NCBI GenBank assembly: GCA_030640275.1
Contig: DAOWJR010000072.1
Location: forward strand, 1-22,718
Source of the DNA: Actinomycetes bacterium
GTDB taxonomy: Bacteria > Actinomycetota > Humimicrobiia > JAHJRV01
Reading direction: 5' to 3'
DNA length: 22,718 nucleotides
Notes under the pieces: model-generated
What the model saw: only the letters and a program-made list of their open reading frames with translations
Told to the model about the DNA's origin: nothing
Database searches by the model: none
Made by a program: the position numbers and the translations under genes
Shown: positions 1-9,083 of the stretch, one piece after another
Layout of the letters: each line of letters starts with the position of its first letter
Position numbering within the stretch: position 1 is the first letter of the stretch

Positions 1-166
1 TCATTAGATCTAAAATTACAAGATCTGGTTTTTCATTGCGTGCTATAAATAGAGCTTCCTGTCCACTTGTAGCTGTTACTATACGGAAGCCCTCTTTTGT
101 TAAATAATCTTCTAGCAATGTTCGTAATTCTTCTTTATCATCCACTACCAAAATTGTATTAATCAT
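1..166 (-). CDS. Response regulator receiver domain, N-terminal part (runs off the window)
   Basis: Reading the minus strand from an ATG at 166 gives 55 residues beginning MINTILVVDDKEELRTLL, and the frame is still open at the window edge. The paired acidic residues D9 and D10 and the LVILDLM strand with the likely phosphoacceptor Asp53 are the hallmarks of a CheY-like receiver domain. Such a protein is normally phosphorylated by a histidine kinase. The output domain lies outside the window, so its target is unknown. The start is preceded by a purine-rich stretch with a weak GAGA ribosome binding site. It is transcribed in the same direction as the export operon that ends 219 nt upstream, but the AT-rich gap argues for a separate promoter. 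Confidence 0.85.
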   Translation of the reverse strand, partial: MINTILVVDDKEELRTLLEDYLTKEGFRIVTATSGQEALFIARNEKPDLVILDLM

Positions 167-385
167 TGAAATCTCTTTTTTTTATTACTTAGATACAGTA
201 ATAAATTAAATTTATAATACTAAATTTATAATATAGTATCTTTATTTACACTGTCAACGACTGAATTAAGCCTTAAAAAAACGGATCATTTTATATCTTT
301 TTATCTTTTATTGCTTAAAGGAAATTTACAAATTATGAATCCAAGATACTTGCTAATTTTTATAATTAATAGTTCATGGATTTAG

Positions 386-1150
386 TTATTGGGTAAATAT
401 ACCACCAAGAAACATTTTACTAATTGAAGAAGTTGTTATCACAACAATGATATTTAATATATAAACTGTTAAAACTATTAATATGGATTTCCAGACTTTC
501 ATTTTGCAGGCAATAGCAATACCTATAATTAAAAGAATTAGACCCCAGAGGATAAATATATCCACTCTTGAGAGAATCATATAAAGAAGATTTGACTTAT
601 AAGCAAAAACATCTCCAGATGCTACCAAACCACTTAAACCAGTGTGCATTATCATTTTTCCTGTAAATAAAGTATAAAATAGATTTGCAAGTGTAGAAAT
701 TAATATAGGAACTGAGGATATTACAACTACTGTAAGAATCTTACTGTATTCTGTTTTGTTCCTAAATATATAAACAAGTCCCCAATATACAAGTGCTATA
801 AAAAGCCAGCTTATAATTTGTACCAAAGGAGATGCTAATATTGAGATAAATTGCATTACATTTCCAGAAGAACCAATATTAGAAAATTGCTTTAATTGAC
901 GTAATAGCTGTCCCCCTGGAGCTTTTGCTTTTCCTAGAGAAGCCGCTCTTTTTTTTACAACTTGTGAATCCTGTGTATCATCAGAAAATTTTATTGCTCT
1001 GGGTGTAGCTGTAAAAGAGTAAATTCCTATAGTTAGCAAAAGGAGTAGCGCAGTAAACCAATATATTTTAAATCCCCATTTTTTCTTTATTATTCTAAAT
1101 GCTCTAAAAGGATTAAGAATTGAAAATATAAAAACTTTTAGCGCTTCCAA
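386..1150 (-). CDS. Yip1-family membrane protein
   Basis: The 254-residue product has a membrane segment near residues 28-47, a charged linker, and then about four more hydrophobic segments in the second half. This layout, including the N-terminal LNPFRAFRIIKKK stretch before the first helix, resembles bacterial Yip1-domain proteins, which are membrane proteins of poorly known function. The start is a TTG at 1150 preceded by a strong GGAGG with about 7 nt spacing. The gene is last in a minus-strand operon after an ABC permease. Bacterial Yip1 proteins often sit beside ABC exporters, so a role linked to the exporter is inferred. No catalytic motif is visible. The family call is moderately sure and the function is unknown. 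Confidence 0.65.
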   Translation of the reverse strand: MEALKVFIFSILNPFRAFRIIKKKWGFKIYWFTALLLLLTIGIYSFTATPRAIKFSDDTQDSQVVKKRAASLGKAKAPGGQLLRQLKQFSNIGSSGNVMQFISILASPLVQIISWLFIALVYWGLVYIFRNKTEYSKILTVVVISSVPILISTLANLFYTLFTGKMIMHTGLSGLVASGDVFAYKSNLLYMILSRVDIFILWGLILLIIGIAIACKMKVWKSILIVLTVYILNIIVVITTSSISKMFLGGIFTQ

Positions 1151-1199
1151 TTATTCCTCCCCTGCGACTCTTTCTTGTATTTTATACTTATTATTTTAA

Positions 1200-2504
1200 T
1201 TATTCATGTCTTAATGCATCAATAGGATCAAGTCTTGCAGCTCTTCTTGCTGGATAAACCCCTGCAATAATTCCAAGCAAAATAGCAAATAGAATGGCTC
1301 CAAAAAACAGCCAAAATGGAACTTCAAAAAGATTTAAACCAGAGAAAGTAGTAAGTCCTTCTGATGTAGATGTTTGTATAAAATAAGACGCTATAGCACT
1401 AAGTCCTTTGCCAAATATATATCCTGTAATTACACCAAACACTCCACCCATAAAACCAATGGCTCCTGCTTCATAAAGAAATATTTTATTAATATCACTA
1501 TTTGATGCTCCAACGGCTTTCATTATCCCTATTTCTCTAAATCTTTCATAAATAGACATAACCAATGTATTAACTATTCCAATTGCAGCAACAAAAAGTG
1601 CAACTGCTCCTAAGGCTCCCAGTACTCCTGTTAATATAGTAAATATTGTAGATATAGTTCCTAAAATCTGTTCCATGGACATGACATTAAATCCCATTTC
1701 ATTTATCTTTTCAACTATACTATCCACTTTTTCCACAGATTCTGAAAATACCTGTATTGCTGTATACTCTCCTTCCCTTAGAGCAAAGGATTTACCTTTT
1801 GATGCTTTTAGTAGACGCTCTGCAAGTTCAATGGGAACAAATATAGATAAATCATAATCCGGATAAGATTGCTCAAGAATTCCAACCACTATAACTGGGA
1901 ATTTAGTAATTGAAGTTCCTCCTTCGCTACTATATTGTTCAATTATAATCCTGCCTTTTTGTCCAAGAAGTTCTATTTCATCAACACTCTTTTCCGTATT
2001 TATATCATAGAAAGTTTTATTTATATCACTTCCTACTATTATGTATCTTAGATCTGTCTCTTTAAACTTTTCTCCAAACTCAATATCAAGCTGTTTTAAC
2101 ATATCATCATTTGCACCAACTGTACTTGCCTGCGAAATATAATTGCTAATCTGTAGTTTTGCACCTGTTAAAGTTATTAGTGGACATATACCTTCAACAC
2201 CTTCAATTTCGCTTATTTCTTTGATAACCTTATCATCTAAGGGTACTTCTTCAGCTTCCGTAGGTTTTGTTCCATGGATTGGACCCATTGCCCTAGCTAA
2301 TTTTTGTGGATATACCTGTATGCTTTTTACTAATCCCACACTCTCAAATTGACTGGTAATGCTTTTTTGAAAACCAATTCCAATACCAACCAAAGTTACA
2401 ATTGCTGCAGTTCCTACAATTACACCTATAACAGTAAGAGCGGTTCTAAGCTTCATTCTTTTTAAATTCTTTATAACTATTCTAATTAAGTCTGAAAATT
2501 TCAT
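1200..2504 (-). CDS. MacB/FtsX-type ABC transporter permease
   Basis: The 434-residue protein has the MacB-type plan. A basic N-terminus leads into one membrane helix (about 20-45, AVTLIGVIVG-like region), then comes a large extracytoplasmic domain of about 230 residues, then three C-terminal helices of the FtsX domain. The motif YERFREIGIMKAVGAS just after the second helix is typical of FtsX-family permeases. These permeases do not usually form a channel; they pass mechanical force from a cytoplasmic ATPase to a periplasmic adaptor to expel or extract lipoproteins, peptides or drugs. The ATG overlaps the stop of the upstream ATPase gene by 4 nt (2501-2504), so translation is coupled. The substrate cannot be told from the sequence. 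Confidence 0.9.
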   Translation of the reverse strand: MKFSDLIRIVIKNLKRMKLRTALTVIGVIVGTAAIVTLVGIGIGFQKSITSQFESVGLVKSIQVYPQKLARAMGPIHGTKPTEAEEVPLDDKVIKEISEIEGVEGICPLITLTGAKLQISNYISQASTVGANDDMLKQLDIEFGEKFKETDLRYIIVGSDINKTFYDINTEKSVDEIELLGQKGRIIIEQYSSEGGTSITKFPVIVVGILEQSYPDYDLSIFVPIELAERLLKASKGKSFALREGEYTAIQVFSESVEKVDSIVEKINEMGFNVMSMEQILGTISTIFTILTGVLGALGAVALFVAAIGIVNTLVMSIYERFREIGIMKAVGASNSDINKIFLYEAGAIGFMGGVFGVITGYIFGKGLSAIASYFIQTSTSEGLTTFSGLNLFEVPFWLFFGAILFAILLGIIAGVYPARRAARLDPIDALRHE

Positions 2505-3256
2505 ACTTTTACTTCCTCTATTTTTTCTATTTCTCCATCACTTAGATATACTCTTCTGTCAGAATAATATGATATATAGATATCATGTGTTACTACTATT
2601 AAGGTTCTTCCCATCTCCTCATTGATAGTTTTTAATACATCCATTATCCCTTTCCCTGTCTTTGAATCTAAGTTTCCGGTTGGTTCATCTGCTAAAATTA
2701 TCTCAGGTTCATTTATAATTGCTCGTGCTATAGATACTCTTTGTTGCTCTCCACCTGATAGCTCTGTTGGATTGTGTTTTAATCTATCATGTAAACCTAA
2801 TTTTTCAAGAATTTCTTCAGATCTATTTAACCTTTCTGCCCTTGATATACCACTAAATATCATAGGGTATTCAACATTCTCAAGAGCTGTTAATGTAGGA
2901 ATGAGATTAAATGATTGAAAAACAAATCCAACCATATTTTTCCTGTAATTTGCCATTTCATTATCAGAATAGGTTGAGATATCAATTCCCTCTACTATAA
3001 CTTTTCCAATTGTTGGTTTTAAAAGTCCACCCACTACATTTAATAAGGTTGATTTTCCAGAACCAGATGTTCCGATAATTGATAAAAACTCTCCTCTTTT
3101 TATCTTTAAACTTACATTGTCTAAGGCATTTATCACACTGCTGCCCATATTGAATTCTTCAGATACATTTTCAAGTTCAACAATGTAGTTATTATTATCT
3201 TTTTTTAGATTATTCTTAGAGATTACTTTATTAATAATCATAACTTTTTTCTTCAT
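2501..3256 (-). CDS. ABC transporter ATP-binding protein, MacB/LolD type
   Basis: This 251-residue ATPase shows the full nucleotide-binding set: Walker A GTSGSGKST at 62-70, Q-loop Gln114, signature LSGGEQQR at 166-173, Walker B IILADE at 186-191 with the D-loop GNLD after it, and switch His224. The EPTGNLDS and QSFNLIPTLTALENV stretches are characteristic of the LolD/MacB/FtsE class that works with FtsX-type permeases. It powers the permease encoded by the next gene, which it overlaps by 4 nt. The first 25 or so residues precede the usual family start and there is no clear ribosome binding site, so a start further inside (for example the Met at residue 6) is possible. Confidence 0.93.
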   Translation of the reverse strand: MKKKVMIINKVISKNNLKKDNNNYIVELENVSEEFNMGSSVINALDNVSLKIKRGEFLSIIGTSGSGKSTLLNVVGGLLKPTIGKVIVEGIDISTYSDNEMANYRKNMVGFVFQSFNLIPTLTALENVEYPMIFSGISRAERLNRSEEILEKLGLHDRLKHNPTELSGGEQQRVSIARAIINEPEIILADEPTGNLDSKTGKGIMDVLKTINEEMGRTLIVVTHDIYISYYSDRRVYLSDGEIEKIEEVKV

Positions 3257-3278
3257 AAAAGCTTTTTAACTTCTTTAT

Positions 3279-4550
3279 TTATTCAGCTTTTTGAATTAAT
3301 ACTTTATCACCTTCTTTTAAGCCTGAGACTATCTCTGTGTTTATATCATCAGAATATCCAGTTTCAATCTCAATTTCTTTTCTTTCTTCTCCAATTACTT
3401 GTGTAACGAATTTTTTTTCATCTTTTTCTGTTATCGTATTATTTGGTAAAATTAAAACATTCTTTCTTCCTTCAATTTCAATATCTATTGTTGCACTCAT
3501 TAGTGTTCTGATTTCAAGTCCTTTTTTATCTTTAATATCAAATCTAACTTCATATGTTACAGCACCTGTTGATTCATCACCCATCTGAGATATATAGTAT
3601 ATATTTCCAATTAGTTCTTCGTTGGGATATGTATCAAGCACTATTAGAGCTTTCTGTCCTTCTTTTAACTTCCCTATATCAATCTCGTCAATATCTGCCT
3701 CTATATGAATTTTTGATAAATCCGTAATTGTTACCTGAGTTGTTGTTTGAGCCTCTATTTCTTGTCCAATCTTTATTCCTGAATAGGTTATCGTTCCATC
3801 TATGGGAGATGTTAGGATTAAATCTTCTAATTCTCTCTTTGCTTCTGATACAATTCTTTCAAGATTTTCTATCTCTACTTTTGAATTTATTTTTATAGTA
3901 TTTAAATTATTGACTACATTCCAGTATGCATCATGAGCCTGTTCCAGACTAATTTTGTCTGTTTGTGCGCTTACTGAGTCCTGGTATTTGTCAGTTGTTT
4001 TATCCTCTCCTGTTGCACCTTTGGGGGGTTTTTGTTGATGATAGAGCTGACTTTTCTTCTGATTTAATATCCAGATGTTATGACTTGCTTTATCAGCATT
4101 ATCTACTGCATCCTGAGCAACTTTTATTTCTTGAGCTATTCTGTCTTTTGTATTTATTAAATCTTTTTCATAATTCTTTAGAGCTATTCCTAAATCCTCA
4201 TTTTTAAGAGTAGCTATAATATCTCCCTTTTTTACTTTGCTTTCTAACTCTACATTAATTGATTCAACAGTTCCCAAACTCTTAACACTGACTTCCATTT
4301 CGTTTTCTGGTACAACTTTCCCTATAATCGAAATTGTTTCGCCAATGTCTCCCCTTTCAACTACCACAGTTTCTTCTTGGCTTTCTTTAGTCCCAAAAAG
4401 TGGAGCACATCCTATATTTGTTACCCCTATTACCCCGTTGACTATAAAGAGGATCAAGAGTAATATAATAGCTTTTATTTTTGTATTTTTACCTAATTTG
4501 TTGTTAATGATTAGGTTGTTTGATTGTTTTATGTTCCCTTCCATTATCAT
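3279..4550 (-). CDS. MacA/HlyD-like periplasmic adaptor subunit (membrane fusion protein)
   Basis: The product has an N-terminal membrane anchor (about residues 26-46), then the usual adaptor order: a first biotinyl-lipoyl half (SVKSLGTVESINVELESKVKKGD), an alpha-helical hairpin region, the second lipoyl half (LILTSPIDGTITYSGI), a beta-barrel and a C-terminal membrane-proximal domain. It would link the ABC permease to the outside of the cell. I chose ATG at 4550 because AGGAG stands 5 nt upstream. The longer GTG start at 4556 would overlap this ribosome binding site. A Cys follows the hydrophobic anchor (NIGC) but lacks the Leu of a standard lipobox. It is first gene of the operon, 22 nt ahead of the ATPase gene. 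Confidence 0.88.
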   Translation of the reverse strand: MIMEGNIKQSNNLIINNKLGKNTKIKAIILLLILFIVNGVIGVTNIGCAPLFGTKESQEETVVVERGDIGETISIIGKVVPENEMEVSVKSLGTVESINVELESKVKKGDIIATLKNEDLGIALKNYEKDLINTKDRIAQEIKVAQDAVDNADKASHNIWILNQKKSQLYHQQKPPKGATGEDKTTDKYQDSVSAQTDKISLEQAHDAYWNVVNNLNTIKINSKVEIENLERIVSEAKRELEDLILTSPIDGTITYSGIKIGQEIEAQTTTQVTITDLSKIHIEADIDEIDIGKLKEGQKALIVLDTYPNEELIGNIYYISQMGDESTGAVTYEVRFDIKDKKGLEIRTLMSATIDIEIEGRKNVLILPNNTITEKDEKKFVTQVIGEERKEIEIETGYSDDINTEIVSGLKEGDKVLIQKAE

Positions 4551-4987
4551 TTTCACTCCTCATAAAATTATTAATTTTGGTAATACGGAATATTTTTTAT
4601 TTTCATAATTTTATATTAACACATACATAGAATTAACATTCTATTTACCTTTTTGTTGTTCTATATGTTTTTTAATTGTTTATTTTTTTTTAAAAAATAT
4701 TTAGTAAATTCATCCCCGATGCAAGCTGATGATGTTTTCTTGGCAATCCTTTTATAACAAAAAAATGTTTTTTAACTCTAATATTTTAAATATTACACTT
4801 ATTTTTAATATTATGAAAATTTATTATATTATATTAATTTGTCACGTCAATAAAAATTCCAAATTTTTTATTACAATAACAAAATATCATAAATAATTAC
4901 TAAAACAAAATGTTAAATTATCATAATCTATTTAAGATTATTTTAAAAAATATTTCATTAATGAGATTGCGAAATAATTTCATGAAT
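4551..4987. other. Intergenic spacer without a recognisable gene
   Basis: About 440 nt of very AT-rich DNA lies between the export operon and the DUF5679 terminator. No reading frame here has a convincing ribosome binding site or family resemblance. The promoter of the export operon should lie in its left part on the minus strand, but I cannot single out one pair of hexamers. A weak imperfect hairpin around 4720-4750 was seen and not called. Confidence 0.5.
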
Positions 4988-5018
4988 AAAAAATCCCAGA
5001 TCTCTCTGGGATTTTTTT
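4988..5018 (-). terminator. Rho-independent terminator (works on either strand)
   Basis: A 13-bp perfect stem (AAAAAATCCCAGA at 4988-5000 with TCTGGGATTTTTT at 5005-5017) encloses a TCTC loop. Runs of A on the left and T on the right give a U-tract in either direction. It lies 39 nt after the stop of the minus-strand DUF5679 gene, which it most likely terminates, and it would also shield the export operon downstream. Confidence 0.88.
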
Positions 5019-5056
5019 ACTATTATTTTATTTTTATAAGTTTCTATTTCTTTGTC

Positions 5057-5197
5057 TTACTTTTTAACAATTCTGAACATCTTTGTCCCACAAACTGGGC
5101 ATGTTCCTTTTACTGCTGGTCTTCCATTTTTCATAACTACTCTTTCTTCGTTACTCATTTCTCTTTTTTCTCTGCACTTTACACAATATCCTTGCAC
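5057..5197 (-). CDS. DUF5679-type small four-cysteine protein
   Basis: A 46-residue frame starts at GTG 5197, right after a near-perfect AAAGGAGGT ribosome binding site, and ends with TAA at 5057-5059. The protein begins QGYCVKCREKREM and carries a second pair in GTCPVCGTKMFRI, so two CxxC knuckles can bind one zinc ion. The central KNGRPAVKGTCP stretch is the conserved core of the DUF5679 family of tiny zinc-ribbon-like proteins. Its function is unknown. It is a single-gene unit closed by a strong terminator. The start is fixed by the ribosome binding site, since no ATG lies upstream in frame at a suitable distance. Confidence 0.9.
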   Translation of the reverse strand: MQGYCVKCREKREMSNEERVVMKNGRPAVKGTCPVCGTKMFRIVKK

Positions 5198-5374
5198 TTC
5201 CTACCTCCTTTCGCTAATAAAAATTATTGAGATTTTATCATCTTTAGCTTTGATAGTCAAACGGAAACTAACTATCTCTAACTATCGCAAGGGGACTTCT
5301 TAACTATTGAGTTAAAAATTAAAAGTAAAAACATTCTACAAATCTTATGTTTAGAAGTAGATACCAAAATTAGT

Positions 5375-6475
5375 TTACGTGATCCTGACTGGCATTATTA
5401 GATATAGATAATCATCCTTTTCTTTGGGTTTTATGATACCAGGTTTTAGTGAATCTACAAAACATAATTGACTCTCATCTTCGTCAATTACTGAAATTCC
5501 ATCCAATAAAAATTTGGGATTAAAAGCAATATCCATGGGTGGTTTTGTTATTTTCATTTTTATTTTCTCCTCAGCATCTCCCACTTCTCTTGTGCTGGCT
5601 GAAACAAGTAATCCATTTTTATTGATTGATAATTTTACTGGTGAATCTTCCTTTGCAAGTGTTGATACACGTCTTATTGTATCTTCAAATTCCTGGGTAT
5701 TTATTATGAAATCCGTTTTAAAATCCTTAATTAATAATTGCTCATAATCAGGAAAATTCCCGGCTATTAATCTCGATATAACCTTTGCTGCTTTAGTTTC
5801 AAATGATATAAGATTCTCTCCCAGCACTATTTTAATGTCCTCATCATCATTTATTGGCAATCTAATTATTTCTGATAAAACCTTTGCTGGAACAAGTGCT
5901 TCTATTTTTTCCTTTGGGCCACCTTCTATCTTTGTTTCCTTAATTGCTAATCGATAACTGTCAGTCGTCACCATCTTCAAGAAATCCTTTCCAATACTTA
6001 TCAATAAACCTGTTAATATTGGTCTGGTTTCATCAGTTGAAGCAGCTTTTATTACAGAATTTATTGTTTCTTTAAAGATGCTAAATTTAAGACTACATTT
6101 ATTCTTCTCTAATATTGATGGTGGAGTAGGAAAATCGTTTGCTGGAAGTGTATTTAGATTAAATATTGAGTTTTGACACTTGATTACCACTCTACTCTCA
6201 TCAGGAATGAATTCCAACTCTACGGCTGCCTCAGGTAGATTTCTCAATATATCAAATATTAATCTTGATGGAACAACTGTTTCCCCTTTTTTCTCTACTT
6301 TAGCATTAATTTTCGTAATTATTGTTGTCTCTAAATCGGTTGCGCAAAGGTTTAAAACTTTATCTGATTTTACAAGTATTCCACTTAGAATGGGTAATAA
6401 ACTTCTTTGAGAAATTGCTCTGTTTGCTATCTGAACTCCTTCTAAAAATATAGTCCTTTCAATTCTTGCTTTCAT
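5375..6475 (-). CDS. dnaN: DNA polymerase III beta subunit (sliding clamp)
   Basis: The 366-residue length fits the three-domain bacterial clamp. Recognisable landmarks are the early LPILSGILVKSD stretch of domain 1, the DETRPILTGLLIS stretch of domain 2 with TTDSYRLA after it, the GNFPDYEQLL turn at the domain 2/3 interface, and the C-terminal YLIMPVR ending that forms part of the partner-binding pocket. As a ring-shaped homodimer it tethers the replicative polymerase and many repair factors to DNA. It follows dnaA on the same strand across a 353-nt spacer, the classical dnaA-dnaN order. ATG at 6475 has an AAAGG-type ribosome binding site. Confidence 0.97.
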   Translation of the reverse strand: MKARIERTIFLEGVQIANRAISQRSLLPILSGILVKSDKVLNLCATDLETTIITKINAKVEKKGETVVPSRLIFDILRNLPEAAVELEFIPDESRVVIKCQNSIFNLNTLPANDFPTPPSILEKNKCSLKFSIFKETINSVIKAASTDETRPILTGLLISIGKDFLKMVTTDSYRLAIKETKIEGGPKEKIEALVPAKVLSEIIRLPINDDEDIKIVLGENLISFETKAAKVISRLIAGNFPDYEQLLIKDFKTDFIINTQEFEDTIRRVSTLAKEDSPVKLSINKNGLLVSASTREVGDAEEKIKMKITKPPMDIAFNPKFLLDGISVIDEDESQLCFVDSLKPGIIKPKEKDDYLYLIMPVRIT

Positions 6476-6828
6476 GATATGAACCTTTCTTTTTTTGATA
6501 ATTAAAATATTTATATTAATTTCTGAAAATTAAGACTATTTTACATTTAATTATAGATAATTTTCAATAATTAAATAAGGAAATTATAAATTTAAAGATT
6601 TAAAGATAATTCTTATTACTTATTTTATTTAAAATTTAGTAGTAGTATTAATAGTAATTGTTAATATGTTAAAAATACAAATAGTATGTGATAAGAAAGA
6701 ATAATAATATGTTAGCAAACTGTGAGGAAAAAAGTTAATAAAATAAACTTTTAAACATTTTTTAAAACATTTTTTTTATATACAGATTTTTCCACAGAAT
6801 CTTCTTGGGTTATTAACACATTTATTAG
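6476..6828. other. dnaA-dnaN spacer
   Basis: This 353-nt spacer is extremely AT-rich and holds no gene. Its dnaA-proximal end has DnaA-box-like sequences (listed separately). Similar sequences lie on the other side of dnaA, as in bipartite origins. A dnaN promoter is expected here on the minus strand but was not resolved. Confidence 0.55.
6788..6818 (+). promoter_or_regulatory. DnaA-box-like cluster in the dnaA-dnaN spacer
   Basis: TTTTCCACA at 6788-6796 fits the relaxed DnaA box TTWTNCACA. TTATTAACA at 6810-6818 differs from it at one position. The same two motifs recur upstream of dnaA near 9126, 9237 and 9248, which supports DnaA binding on both sides of the gene. Confidence 0.5.
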
Positions 6829-8184
6829 CTATAATTTCTTTATCCTATTTGTTATTTCCTTTACCTGATTATAGATATCCCTATCCTGATTTAAGAGTTC
6901 ACTAATTTTAGAGAATGCATATAAAACTGTGGTATGATCCCTATTTCCAAAACTCTTCCCAATCTTTGGAAGAGAGGAATCCGTAAGCTCTCTGCATAAA
7001 TACATTGCTATTTGTCTGGGAAGAGCAATTTCCCTGGTCCTCTCCTTACTGATGAATCTTTTTAATGGAATGGAGAAATATTTACAAGCCTCTTTTTGAA
7101 TTGTATTTATTGTAATAATGTGAGATGAATTTTCTGGAAAGATGTCCTTCAAAACCTCTTCACTCAGATTAATGTCAATCGGGATTCTATTTAAAGATGC
7201 ATAAGCAGCAACTCTGATAAGAGCTCCCTCAAGCTCCCTTATATTAGACTTAATTCTGTCAGCGATATATTCCATAACACCATCAGGAATCTGATATCCT
7301 TCCCTCATTGAAAATTTTCTTAAAATAGCTATCCTGGTTTCAAGAGCGGGTGGTTGGATATCTGTTATTAAGCCCCATTCAAAACGGGATATCAGTCTTT
7401 CTTCCAATTCAGGTATGTCCTTAGGTGGACGATCACTTGAAATTACTATCTGTTTATTAGAGTTATATAGGTCGTTAAATGTGTGAAAGAACTCAATCTG
7501 AGTCCTCGTTTTATCACCCAAAAATTGAATGTCATCAATTAATAAAACATCATTATTTCTATATTTCTTCTGGAATAAATTAGCCTTATCATCCCTGATA
7601 GAATTTATGAATTCGTTTAAGAATTTCTCACTAGTAACATACTTAACTAAGATATTTGGATACTGATTTCTAATATAATGACCGATTGCATTAAGCAGAT
7701 GGGTCTTTCCCAGACCTACACCACCATAAATAAATAGTGGATTGTATGATTTAGCTGGAGACTCAGCTACAGCTAAAGCTGCAGCATGAGCAAACCTATT
7801 ACTCTCTCCTATAACAAATGTTTCAAAGGTATATTTTGGATAAAGGTCTCCGTATTTTTTAATCTTAGGTTTACTGAATTTAGAAAAGAAAGGTATTTTT
7901 TTATTAGGTTTAGAATGGGAATCAACTAAGGAGTTTTTATCTACAACAATTTCAACAGAGCAAGAATCATTCATAACTCTTTTTATTGAGTTATTTATTA
8001 AAGATAGATATCTAGATTCTAACCACTCCTTGGCAAACTGATTGGGAACGGAAACTATGAGAGTGGAATCGCTAACAGAAACAGGTCTTGTGTTTTCAAA
8101 CCATGTTTTAAAAGTCGGGATATTTAACTCAGCTTTTATTAAATCCAATACCTTATTCCAAACTAAATCTTCCTGTTTTTCCAT
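6829..8184 (-). CDS. dnaA: Chromosomal replication initiator protein DnaA
   Basis: The 451-residue protein has all four DnaA domains: an N-terminal helicase-loading domain (about 1-85, TFKTWFENTRPVS), a short linker, an AAA+ domain with Walker A GGVGLGKTH at 154-162, Walker B with Asp217-Asp218 (LLIDDIQFLG) and the arginine-finger region around Arg267, and a C-terminal DNA-binding domain with the signature GNRDHTTVLYA at 413-423. It binds DnaA boxes in its ATP form and opens the origin. Its ATG lies 2 nt after the stop of the GHKL-HTH gene, so both should share a message. The ribosome binding site (AAGG) is weak, which fits translational coupling. Confidence 0.98.
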   Translation of the reverse strand: MEKQEDLVWNKVLDLIKAELNIPTFKTWFENTRPVSVSDSTLIVSVPNQFAKEWLESRYLSLINNSIKRVMNDSCSVEIVVDKNSLVDSHSKPNKKIPFFSKFSKPKIKKYGDLYPKYTFETFVIGESNRFAHAAALAVAESPAKSYNPLFIYGGVGLGKTHLLNAIGHYIRNQYPNILVKYVTSEKFLNEFINSIRDDKANLFQKKYRNNDVLLIDDIQFLGDKTRTQIEFFHTFNDLYNSNKQIVISSDRPPKDIPELEERLISRFEWGLITDIQPPALETRIAILRKFSMREGYQIPDGVMEYIADRIKSNIRELEGALIRVAAYASLNRIPIDINLSEEVLKDIFPENSSHIITINTIQKEACKYFSIPLKRFISKERTREIALPRQIAMYLCRELTDSSLPKIGKSFGNRDHTTVLYAFSKISELLNQDRDIYNQVKEITNRIKKL

Positions 8185-8186
8185 CC

Positions 8187-9017
8187 TTATACCTTAAATG
8201 TTGAAAAGAAATTTTCTAAAAATTCTAAACCTCTTTTAGTAAGAGATCTTTTTCCTCCTTTATCAGATTTTATAAACCCGATATCTTCAAGAAAAACAAG
8301 TTCTCTATATGCGGTTGAAAGACTAATATTGAGCTCCGATGCGACTTTTGAGGGACCAGCTTTGCTTAATTCAGTAATTAGAAAAAGTACTTTGCTTTGC
8401 CTTTTGGATAAGCTAATTTGTTGAGATGATTTTAAATCTCCTTTTTTTGGGCCAACCTCTTTATATCCATATGTTGGGAGAGATAATGTTATTACTGTAC
8501 CCGAGGAGAGATTGTCATCAATATTCATACTGCCTCCGGATAGTTCTATACTTTCTTTGGCGATAGGAAGTCCAGAACCAACACCTCTTATATATCTTTT
8601 CATATCCTCTTTAGCTGTGGTAAAACCTGGAAGGATAGCCTTTTTCTTATCAGTTATTCCTGGCCCCTGATCAGATATTCTTATAACATTCCCATCTTTA
8701 TAGATACTCACAACCACCTCATTAAAATTAGCATGAATTAGATTTTCAACTATCTCTTTTATAACCACATAAGGTATCTTACCTCCACGATCATGAGAAT
8801 GTTGATATGTCTTTTGACTAAGCAAATCCATAAACTCTCTAATTTCACTCTCCTTTAGTTCAATAATTTGTGGAGTAGACACAAATGAATCATATAAGGC
8901 TATTCTAACCCTTTTACCAGTAGGACTAAGTTCACTTTCATAGACCTTTTCATCTATTTTTTCCTTACCTTTTTTTAGAGTTCTCTCTTCTATAACTTGT
9001 CTTAAAAAGTCTCTCAT
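8187..9017 (-). CDS. GHKL (histidine-kinase-like) ATPase fused to a winged HTH domain
   Basis: The 276-residue protein has an HATPase_c core with N box EIVENLIHAN at about 88-97, G1 box DQGPG at 116-120 and G2 box GVGSGLPIA at 145-153. A winged helix-turn-helix follows at about 200-266 (SKVASELNISLSTAYREL, then a GFIKSDKGGKRSLT wing). There is no HisKA dimerisation domain, no phosphoacceptor His motif and no membrane segment, so it is not an ordinary sensor kinase. It looks like a soluble ATP-binding regulator of the RsbW/GHKL type that could bind DNA. I chose ATG 9017 because GGAG stands 6 nt upstream; a TTG at 9029 would sit on that site. It is the first gene of the dnaA operon, which suggests a link to initiation control. 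Function is inferred. Confidence 0.85.
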   Translation of the reverse strand: MRDFLRQVIEERTLKKGKEKIDEKVYESELSPTGKRVRIALYDSFVSTPQIIELKESEIREFMDLLSQKTYQHSHDRGGKIPYVVIKEIVENLIHANFNEVVVSIYKDGNVIRISDQGPGITDKKKAILPGFTTAKEDMKRYIRGVGSGLPIAKESIELSGGSMNIDDNLSSGTVITLSLPTYGYKEVGPKKGDLKSSQQISLSKRQSKVLFLITELSKAGPSKVASELNISLSTAYRELVFLEDIGFIKSDKGGKRSLTKRGLEFLENFFSTFKV

Positions 9018-9055
9018 ATAGGTCTCCAAATAATATAAAAAAATTAAAAACTCTT

Positions 9056-9083
9056 ATAATATAGGATAATAACACAGGTGTAA
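9056..9083 (-). promoter_or_regulatory. Candidate promoter of the GHKL-HTH/dnaA operon, with overlapping dyad
   Basis: On the minus strand TTACAC (9078-9083) and TATTAT (9056-9061) are spaced by 16 nt, upstream of the GHKL-HTH start. The -35 element lies inside an imperfect dyad, TAACAC-AG-GTGTAA at 9070-9083, whose arms match at 5 of 6 positions. This could be an operator for the HTH protein. AT-rich sequence makes chance -10 matches common. Confidence 0.4.

Noticed and set aside
4715..4755. Imperfect hairpin (GCAAGCTGATGATG region with TTGGC) upstream of the export operon, considered as a riboswitch.
   Set aside because: Only a few pairs with a bulge form and no known riboswitch core is recognisable.
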